From NCBI GenBank assembly GCA_021828425.1, contig JAKARN010000004.1, positions 1 through 19,360 of the forward strand: DNA of 19,360 bases, given 5' to 3'. Source of the DNA: Pseudomonadota bacterium (GTDB taxonomy: Bacteria; Pseudomonadota; Gammaproteobacteria; JAKAQQ01). Shown here piece by piece: positions 13,739-19,360 of the stretch (the stretch's first letter is position 1; every line of letters starts with the position of its first letter). Position numbers and translations under genes: made by a program. The notes below the pieces were generated by a model. It worked only from the letters and a program-made list of their open reading frames with translations. It had not been told where the DNA came from and did no database searches.

Positions 13739-14908
13739 GTGACGGGATGGGTCCTGCTCGGGGGTCTGGCCTTTATACGGAACACCTCGGCCACAACACC
13801 TCCGGTCGCCTCCAAACGACCGCTCTCACGACATCGCCATTATCCATCATTCACAACTTATTCAGGCAGGATTGATTTTTGGCTTTTTTCAATTCATTCC
13901 AGTGGAGCGGAGATTCAGCCCAAAAAGAAGGATGAATCCCGCACACCGCTTCACTTCCGCATACTGACCCGAGGACGGATCCGCAATTGGTCATGGAAGG
14001 TTCTGGCGGATCGCTCCCTGATCCCGGCCTACGAACACTATGCCCGCAGCCGGTGGGCCATCACGTGGTCGGAGCTTTTCACTCTCCTGCGCAAGGAGGA
14101 ACGCCGGTTCATGGGTCACCGCCTGCCGGCCATCCGGTTCACCCTCCGCATGGTGCCCGCCGATCATCATGACTCGCTGTCCTGCCTCCGATTCTCCATG
14201 CACCTTTGTTACGCCTTCCCGTTTTTCCGTACCTTAAAAGGGGGTGATAAATGGTGGATTCAGGTCATGGGGGGAGAAGTGGCTGGGTTTTTGTCTCATG
14301 AAACCACTCTTTCGCTTGGTCTGTATGGCGGCTTGATCCCCTCACCCGGGAACGCCTATGTCCGGGAAGCACAGGCGGCATTGTTCAACATCTACTTTAG
14401 CGCGTATCTGGATAACCGATTACTGGCCTCTGCTCTTCGTGCAGTGATCCTTCCGCCAATGGATTATGGGAAGAGTCTGCGAGGGGATTCCTGGGCCGAT
14501 CGCCATATGGATGTCGGTTTCCAAATGGCGGCCTTGGCGCTCCGCAAGGGCCTGGGGGGCGAACGCCTGATCTGCCCGGGGGATGCCCATGGCTTGCGCA
14601 CCTATCGGAAAATCCTCTACCGGGCCCTGCATGATCCCCGCTGGCTGGACAGTTTGCGCAAAGCAGCGGAACAGTCTCTTTCAGTCCCCTATCCGGATCA
14701 TTCCCGTCTGCCCTTGCTGTTGCCTCACGGTCGCCACATTGCGGTGCCCCTGAAAGATTTTGCCTACGTACATGGAAATCAAGTCGACTTGTATGGCTGG
14801 GCTTTGTTATGGTCTCGAAAGTCCAAATATTTCCTCAAGCACGTAAAGCACATACCGCTCAGCCTTCGTGAGCTCGGGCGGCATTGTGGCCCGAGAGACG
14901 GTTCCTGA
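13739..14908 (+). CDS. Unrecognised protein, uncertain start
   Basis: The open frame encodes up to 389 residues from a GTG at 13739. The first about 70 residues look noncoding (Thr/Ser/His/Arg-rich, lying over AT-rich DNA). From about residue 70 the sequence looks coding (GRIRNWSWKVLADRSLIPAY). The only later start is ATG 14111, with AAGGAGGA at 14093-14100, giving 265 residues, but this would discard coding-like sequence. The body contains FSMHLCYAFPFFRTLKGGDK, YIYF-type aromatic stretches and YGKSLRGDSWADRHMDVGFQ; no membrane segment or known catalytic motif is evident. I do not recognise the family. It may be a 5'-truncated gene, a true long protein, or one using a rare start. Confidence 0.6.
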   Translation: MTGWVLLGGLAFIRNTSATTPPVASKRPLSRHRHYPSFTTYSGRIDFWLFSIHSSGAEIQPKKKDESRTPLHFRILTRGRIRNWSWKVLADRSLIPAYEHYARSRWAITWSELFTLLRKEERRFMGHRLPAIRFTLRMVPADHHDSLSCLRFSMHLCYAFPFFRTLKGGDKWWIQVMGGEVAGFLSHETTLSLGLYGGLIPSPGNAYVREAQAALFNIYFSAYLDNRLLASALRAVILPPMDYGKSLRGDSWADRHMDVGFQMAALALRKGLGGERLICPGDAHGLRTYRKILYRALHDPRWLDSLRKAAEQSLSVPYPDHSRLPLLLPHGRHIAVPLKDFAYVHGNQVDLYGWALLWSRKSKYFLKHVKHIPLSLRELGRHCGPRDGS

Positions 14909-15155
14909 CCTTGCGGGCTCAAGCCGGAAGTGCAGCCGTGAGCGCGATTCGGATAGGGAAGCATACGGTACGGTTGGAGTGCGGTATCCCCATCGCTGAC
15001 GGGCGTCGCGATGGGGCCGGTGGCGGATCTGAGCCCGTGCCCTCCCGGATGGAGGGGGTTTCGATCCCGGCACTTGAGGAAATGCCGGGAGGTCCCTTGC
15101 AACGGTCTGCGCCACCACCTCCCCGGAATTAAACAGGGGCCCGCAAAACGAGCCT
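14909..15155. other. Convergent intergenic region with three successive hairpins
   Basis: Between two convergent genes lie three stems: CCCCATCGC (14988-14996) with GCGATGGGG (15008-15016), whose loop also pairs GAC with GTC; CCCTCC (15040-15045) with GGAGGG (15051-15056); and CCCGGCA (15066-15072) with TGCCGGG (15083-15089). They may be bidirectional terminators or a structured RNA. No gene is visible. Confidence 0.5.
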
Positions 15156-16259
15156 TCAGGAGATGGCTTCGGACGGTGGAATCTGCCCGGGATGTTGGGC
15201 AGCCGGTTGCACGAGTGCCAGCTTCGGGGACAAATCTTGCCTTGAAACCACATACAGGAACTCCTTGTTGCGAACGTGGCTGACTTTCCCGACCTTCTGG
15301 CCTTTCGGGTTGTAGATGCCGATCCGGGCGCCCACGTAGCGCCTGAAGTCATTCTCGATCACCGAAACATTCGCGTTCCCCTCATGGAGGGTCGCGAGAA
15401 TCCCCTCCATGCCGTCTCGCGTCAGGTATCCCTCGTTGCTGAACGAGACGACCAGAACAGGGGCCCGCACGCCTGCCAGCAAGCGCTGCATGGCAAAACC
15501 GAATTGCGGCCGCGAGTTGAAGACGCTGCGCCGCTGCCGGACATCCGTTCTCTTGCAGGCGACCCCATAGACTTCGGGTTTGTCCCATCGCACGAGGGAC
15601 TCCCAGATATGGTAGTTGCTGAGGTAGGAGTGTTGATTGTACGGCGGGTCAATGTAGGCCACATCGCCCTCCAGGATGGGGAGGGCATCAAATACATCCA
15701 GGCCAAAGGCTGCACTCTTGCCCCATGGAGCGCGCGGCAGGATTTTGGGGACACGGAGCTCAAGCGCGTGATGCGCCCGGGGTGCCCAGGTCTTCAAGTA
15801 GGCCATCTGCAGTCCCGTGGTGGAATCCACCCGATCCGCGGCCTCCATCAGAGAGGTCAGCATGACCGCCTCAAGTTCCGGTTCCAGACCCTTGGATGCG
15901 ATGGCCTCCCGTATGGCATCAATCCGTTCACCATTCCTGGGCTGGAAAAATCTCGACTTCACACAGAACGTCTCCGTGAAGTAGCCGGGTACCCCCTTGA
16001 GCTGGTTGAACTCCCGGACCAATCGTCCGGCGTCCTCCTGCACATCTTCGGCGTCGGCCTGGACATGGCAGCGGGCCAGGGTCGCCGCATAGGCATTGTG
16101 GTCATTCGCGAGCACGCGATAGCCAGCCGCCTTGAGGGCATGACCCACCCGGGAGGTGCCTGAAAAGAGGTCAATCACGGTATGCGCATCAGTGGCGCGA
16201 CGGATGACATCCAGAACGACTGGGATCAAAGTGCGTTTGGACCCGATATACTTGATCAC
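15156..16259 (-). CDS. D12-class adenine-specific DNA methyltransferase (Dam-like), orphan
   Basis: The 367-residue product starts at a GTG and opens with MIKYIGSKRTLIPVVLDVI, the D12-class N-terminal block. AdoMet-binding motif I is FSGTSRVG (32-39) and the catalytic motif is DPPY (204-207) in VAYIDPPYNQHSY. The family transfers a methyl group to N6 of adenine in DNA. The central region (about 100-200) holds the target recognition domain, so the site cannot be guessed. No restriction endonuclease gene is adjacent, so it appears to be an orphan methylase, as often found in phages and islands. It converges on the unrecognised gene and is transcribed away from the cobalamin operon. The enzyme class is confident. 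Confidence 0.9.
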   Translation of the reverse strand: MIKYIGSKRTLIPVVLDVIRRATDAHTVIDLFSGTSRVGHALKAAGYRVLANDHNAYAATLARCHVQADAEDVQEDAGRLVREFNQLKGVPGYFTETFCVKSRFFQPRNGERIDAIREAIASKGLEPELEAVMLTSLMEAADRVDSTTGLQMAYLKTWAPRAHHALELRVPKILPRAPWGKSAAFGLDVFDALPILEGDVAYIDPPYNQHSYLSNYHIWESLVRWDKPEVYGVACKRTDVRQRRSVFNSRPQFGFAMQRLLAGVRAPVLVVSFSNEGYLTRDGMEGILATLHEGNANVSVIENDFRRYVGARIGIYNPKGQKVGKVSHVRNKEFLYVVSRQDLSPKLALVQPAAQHPGQIPPSEAIS

Positions 16260-16548
16260 CGCCCGGCCCCGGATTTTCGATCAAGCCCGTCAAACCGGCT
16301 CCCCAAAGACCCGCGACGGACGCAGGGGGTCGCACATCACGACGGGCGAACCTGGAGTATAGCGGGTCGCAATCCCAAGATACGGCGGAACTGGAAGACG
16401 TGCGGATCCGTTGGTGATCCCGGGGCTCGAGCGGCCGGAACCCGCGTTTCCCGGCGTACGCCGCTTTTCCCGACGGACGATTCCGGGTTGGACACCCCCA
16501 ACGCTTCCGGCATGGACAGGGGCTCCAGCACGCCGCGTCCCGTCTTTC
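16260..16548. other. Noncoding stretch upstream of the cobalamin operon
   Basis: This GC-rich segment between the divergent methyltransferase and the cobalamin operon contains no convincing gene. Open frames here are Arg/Pro-rich without motifs. It should hold the methyltransferase promoter, but no good hexamer pair is seen. Confidence 0.4.
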
Positions 16549-16612
16549 CTCACGCGTGAGCCTGACACGCGCGTGAGCCCGGCTTGACCGGATGGATGGC
16601 CCCTGCTAGATT
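16549..16612 (+). promoter_or_regulatory. Sigma70-type promoter of the cobalamin operon with upstream palindrome
   Basis: TTGACC (16584-16589) and TAGATT (16607-16612) are separated by exactly 17 bp, a good sigma70-type match. Transcription would start a few bases downstream, just before the riboswitch. A perfect 12-bp palindrome CTCACGCGTGAG (16549-16560), followed by a related CACGCGCGTGAG, lies about 24 bp upstream of the -35, where an activator or repressor could bind. Confidence 0.65.
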
Positions 16613-16614
16613 GA

Positions 16615-16815
16615 GCTGCCTTTGGCGTTCACCCTCGGGTGAACATGGGAAGCCGGTCTCGTCCGCGGACGTCAAGCCGGCGCTGCCCCCGCAACGGTAG
16701 GCGATGGGTCAAGGCATGAAAAACCACTGCGCACGCGCGCGGGAAGGTCATGCCCCTCCTCAACCGAGGACCCTCGCGAGCCCGGAGACCGGCCTCTGGC
16801 AAACATCCTCCGGTG
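16615..16815 (+). ncRNA. Cobalamin riboswitch
   Basis: The leader holds the conserved cobalamin-riboswitch blocks in order: GGGAAGCCGGT at about 16647-16657, the junction GCTGCCCCCGCAACGGTAG (16682-16700) and the B12 box AGCCCGGAGACCGGCC (16779-16794). A peripheral hairpin GTTCACCCTCGGGTGAAC precedes it. The element lies between the promoter and the receptor start at 16923, so adenosylcobalamin or a related corrinoid should lower expression of the receptor and adenosyltransferase. The boundaries are approximate. Control may act on translation, because a GAGGAG ribosome site lies close downstream, or through a hairpin at about 16810-16835. Confidence 0.93.
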
Positions 16816-16922
16816 TCGCGGTGGGCGGCCTGAGCAAGCGCAAGCTTCTCGCCAACCCCCCCCACACGCCGGTTCCATCCCGACCACCGGCTTGCGGGCG
16901 TGCAGGCCGAGGAGCCTTGACC

Positions 16923-18752
16923 ATGTCATTCCGATCCACCCTGTCCGTGGCCCTTCTCCTCTCCGCGCTGGTGCCGCTTGCGGCCCGCTCCGAGACCCCC
17001 TACCCGCTCAGCCCGATCGTGGTCACGGCCACCCGGACCCCGCTCCCCCTCAATGCCATTCCCCAACCCACGATCGTGATCACCCGCAAGGAGATCCGGG
17101 AGAGCGGGGCTTCCACCGTACCCGGACTGCTGCGCTTCTACGCGGGCCTCGATGTCGCCACCTCGGGCGGTCCCGGGCAACCCTCCTCGGTTTTCATCCG
17201 GGGGGCCAACAGTGCCCAAACCCTCGTGCTCATCAACGGGGTCAAGGTCAACGGCGGCAACATCGGGGAGCCCCCGCTCCAGAACCTCATGCTGGATGAC
17301 ATCCAGCGCATCGTCATCGTCGAGGGACCAACCGCGGCCCTCTACGGCTCGGATGGGATCGGCGGAGTCATCGACATCATCACCCGGGGAAGCGCCCGGC
17401 GGGTCCATGCCCACGTCGGGGTCGGCGGTGGCCGTTTCCGGACGACCGGCGAGAGCGCCGGAATTGCGGACGGCAACGGTACCGTCCAGGGGGGCGCGAA
17501 TGTCTCCCATGAGGTGACCGACGGTTTCCCGCCGCAGACCGCAAGCCCGCTCTCCGCGGGATTCACCAATACGACCCTGAATGCCTTCCTCCGGGTCAGG
17601 ATCCCCACGGGCCACCTCGAGCTCCGCCAGTGGCAATCCACGGGGCAGACCGACTATGTGGACTTCAACCTGCAACCGGCCAGTGAGGATTACAACGACC
17701 GCATCCTGAGCCTTGCGGCCCAAAACCAGCTGACCTCCGGCTGGTCCAGCGAATGGCTCATCAGCCGCTACGAAAACGTGCTGAACCAAAACCAGAAAGA
17801 CGTGTTCAACCCAAACCAGAGCCCCGACTTTGCGCTGACCCGCCGCTACGCGGCCGACTGGCAGAACAATTTCGTCCTGAGCGGAACCGACCTCGTCACG
17901 GCCGGGATCTCCCTCGAGGACGAACGGACCGCCTCCCTGGTTTTTGGCACGGCCTACGATGCCCACACCTGGACCCGGTCCATCTATGCCGAAAACGACT
18001 GGCACTGGCATCGCTATCGCCTGCTCGCCACCTTGCGGCACTCCGATAACGAGAGTTTCGGCTCCCACAACGAATGGAACCTCGGCGGCACGGTCTTTCT
18101 CACCCCCGCAAGCCGGATCACCGTGAGCTGGGGCAGCGGGTTCCGGGCCCCGAGCGCGGAAGACCGCTTCGGTTTCGGGGGCAACCCCAACCTGGCCCCG
18201 GAATCCTCCCACGAGGTCGATCTCGGTTTCCACCAGGAAATGGGCGTGTACGGTCACTGGGGCATCGACCTGTTCCAGGACACGATCACGAACCTCATCG
18301 TCTACCTCGGACCGACGGCGCAATACCCGGAGGGGATCAACGAGAACGTGGACCAGGCCCGGATCCGCGGCGTCGACCTCAGCTACGGGGCCGGGTTCGG
18401 TCCCTGGCGCCTCCGCGCGGAGGCCGTCCTCCAGGATCCCCGTGATCTCGTGAGCGGCGCGCAACTGGCACGACGCGCAAAGCGCTCCCTCACCACCGCC
18501 CTGCACTACCACTGGGCGGGGGGATACGCCGGCATCGAATGGCTGGCCTCGGGGCCCCGGCCCGACTCCCCGTACACGACCACGATCGACCCCGGTTACG
18601 TCGTGACGGACGCGGTGGCCGGGATCGACCTGTCGCGCCACTGGAGTCTCCAGGCGAGCCTCGTCAACCTGTTCAATGTCCGCTACACGCAGGTGGCCGG
18701 CTATAACACGGAGGGACGGGCAGTCTTTTTTCACGTACTCTGGCACTATTGA
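16923..18752 (+). CDS. btuB: TonB-dependent vitamin B12 receptor BtuB-like
   Basis: From the ATG at 16923, preceded by GAGGAG, the protein has 609 residues. An upstream in-frame extension to 16704 lies over the riboswitch and is not coding. A signal peptide spans about 1-23 (cleavage near Ala-Arg-Ser/Glu). A TonB-box-like SPIVVTATR (30-38) follows, then the plug domain (GLLRFYAGLDVATSGG, RGANSAQTLVLINGVKVNGG, VEGPTAALYGSDGIGGVIDIITRG) and a beta-barrel of about 22 strands ending in an aromatic C-terminus (FHVLWHY). BtuB moves corrinoids across the outer membrane using TonB energy. The upstream cobalamin riboswitch supports this substrate strongly. The size matches E. coli BtuB. Confidence 0.93.
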   Translation: MSFRSTLSVALLLSALVPLAARSETPYPLSPIVVTATRTPLPLNAIPQPTIVITRKEIRESGASTVPGLLRFYAGLDVATSGGPGQPSSVFIRGANSAQTLVLINGVKVNGGNIGEPPLQNLMLDDIQRIVIVEGPTAALYGSDGIGGVIDIITRGSARRVHAHVGVGGGRFRTTGESAGIADGNGTVQGGANVSHEVTDGFPPQTASPLSAGFTNTTLNAFLRVRIPTGHLELRQWQSTGQTDYVDFNLQPASEDYNDRILSLAAQNQLTSGWSSEWLISRYENVLNQNQKDVFNPNQSPDFALTRRYAADWQNNFVLSGTDLVTAGISLEDERTASLVFGTAYDAHTWTRSIYAENDWHWHRYRLLATLRHSDNESFGSHNEWNLGGTVFLTPASRITVSWGSGFRAPSAEDRFGFGGNPNLAPESSHEVDLGFHQEMGVYGHWGIDLFQDTITNLIVYLGPTAQYPEGINENVDQARIRGVDLSYGAGFGPWRLRAEAVLQDPRDLVSGAQLARRAKRSLTTALHYHWAGGYAGIEWLASGPRPDSPYTTTIDPGYVVTDAVAGIDLSRHWSLQASLVNLFNVRYTQVAGYNTEGRAVFFHVLWHY

Positions 18753-18772
18753 AGGGGAAGCCGGAGGCCACC

Positions 18773-19360
18773 ATGGGCTATCGCCTGAGCAAGATCTACA
18801 CCCGGACCGGCGATGACGGGACGACCGGGCTGGGCAACGGGGAACGGGTTTCGAAAACCGACCCGCGGGTCGGGGCGTATGGCGCGATCGACGAGCTGAA
18901 CAGCGTGCTCGGCTGGGTGCGCAGCCATTCGCTGCCTGCGGAAATCGATCTTCTCCTCGTGAACGTGCAGCATGCGCTCTTTGACATCGGCGCCGAGATC
19001 GCGACCCCCGGCCTCCCCCCCCTCCTCCCGACGGAGGCCACCCGGTCGCTCGAAGCGGCCATCGACCACCACAACGCCACCCTGCCCCCCCTGGCCGAGT
19101 TCATCCTGCCGGGCGGCGGGCCCTGCGCGTCCGCCCTCCACATCGCGCGCACCGTCTGCCGCCGGGCTGAACGGGAAGCCTCTGCCGCAGGCGACGCGGT
19201 GACGCCGGAAAACCGGCGTTACCTCAACCGCCTCTCGGACCTCCTGTTCGTGCTGGCCCGCTGCCTCCTCCGCGAGGAAGGCGGCCGGGAGGAACTCTGG
19301 CACCACAAGCGGAACAACACGACCCCCGAAGGGCCCGGAGGCATGGGCGAGCACCTCTAC
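18773..19360 (+). CDS. PduO-type cob(I)alamin adenosyltransferase, runs to the window edge
   Basis: The ATG at 18773, 20 bp after the btuB stop and preceded by GGAGG, opens 196 codons with no stop before the window ends. The signature TRTGDDGTTGL (10-20) binds ATP, and AYGAIDELNS, GGGPCASALHIARTVCRRAER and YLNRLSDLLFVLARCLL are conserved PduO blocks. The enzyme adenosylates cob(I)alamin to adenosylcobalamin. The family is usually 180-200 residues, so the gene is probably nearly complete. A short His/Arg/Gly-rich C-terminal tail (WHHKRNN...) extends past the last conserved helix. It sits in an operon with btuB under the same riboswitch, giving uptake followed by activation. Confidence 0.92.
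   Translation, partial: MGYRLSKIYTRTGDDGTTGLGNGERVSKTDPRVGAYGAIDELNSVLGWVRSHSLPAEIDLLLVNVQHALFDIGAEIATPGLPPLLPTEATRSLEAAIDHHNATLPPLAEFILPGGGPCASALHIARTVCRRAEREASAAGDAVTPENRRYLNRLSDLLFVLARCLLREEGGREELWHHKRNNTTPEGPGGMGEHLY

Noticed and set aside
15030..15090. tRNA-like T-arm (GGTTTCGATCC) in the convergent region
   Set aside because: No matching acceptor stem, D-arm or anticodon arm can be folded around it. It is part of the hairpin cluster.
16704..16922. N-terminal extension of the receptor reading frame
   Set aside because: This sequence is the cobalamin riboswitch, and a signal peptide with a good ribosome site begins at 16923.
16926..18746. 606-codon open frame on the minus strand opposite btuB
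   Set aside because: It mirrors a clear receptor gene, and its product is rich in Gly/Arg/Asp/Val repeats with no domain. It is a shadow caused by high GC.
1..19360. CRISPR array or rRNA genes
   Set aside because: No regularly spaced repeats of 25-40 bp and no rRNA-like sequence were seen on either strand.

Overview
The window looks like a chromosomal segment of a GC-rich Gram-negative proteobacterium, most likely in or near the Gammaproteobacteria. The evidence is a TonB-dependent outer-membrane receptor, a lipoprotein signal, a 176-residue inorganic pyrophosphatase of the E. coli type and a HemJ-type haem enzyme. I cannot name the genus from sequence alone.

Layout. (1) 1-2376: the first codons of an unidentified gene on the minus strand, diverging from an overlapping operon hemJ - btuC-like permease - btuD-like ATPase. 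(2) 2377-4301: an accessory segment with an excisionase-type HTH antitoxin plus PIN toxin pair, then a DUF5615 PIN-like gene preceded by only the tail of a DUF433 antitoxin. A second, diverged copy of the ppa 3' end lies at its left edge. (3) 4430-4960 (minus): ppa. (4) 5173-10530: an ABC-2 type exporter (ATPase plus permease), a membrane-anchored BAAT-family hydrolase, a candidate 55-codon ORF, then a DesK/DesR-like histidine kinase and LuxR-type response regulator, mostly coupled by 4-bp overlaps. (5) 10531-16259: a patchwork of a gene-poor GC-rich stretch, an SRPBCC protein (minus), a DUF3018/MazF toxin-antitoxin pair, a possible IS21-type terminus, a lipoprotein with an apparent 1-nt frameshift, an unrecognised gene and an orphan D12-class adenine methyltransferase (minus). 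(6) 16549-19360: a sigma70-type promoter, a cobalamin riboswitch, a BtuB-like receptor and a PduO-type cob(I)alamin adenosyltransferase running to the window edge.

How the parts work together. Both ends belong to corrinoid metabolism: BtuB takes up corrinoid across the outer membrane, BtuCD carries it across the inner membrane, and PduO adenosylates it. No btuF is visible. These two halves are about 14 kb apart, separated by a region rich in toxin-antitoxin genes, remnants and orphan genes, so a once contiguous locus may have been split (inference). The 5173-10530 block reads as a self-contained sensing and export module with an acyl-transfer or esterase-type enzyme; its substrate is unknown.

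The most notable anomalies are a candidate small ORF coupled to the kinase, a homopolymer frameshift exactly in a lipoprotein signal peptide, a ppa 3'-end repeat bracketing the toxin-antitoxin cassette, and a DUF5615 gene that has lost most of its partner.
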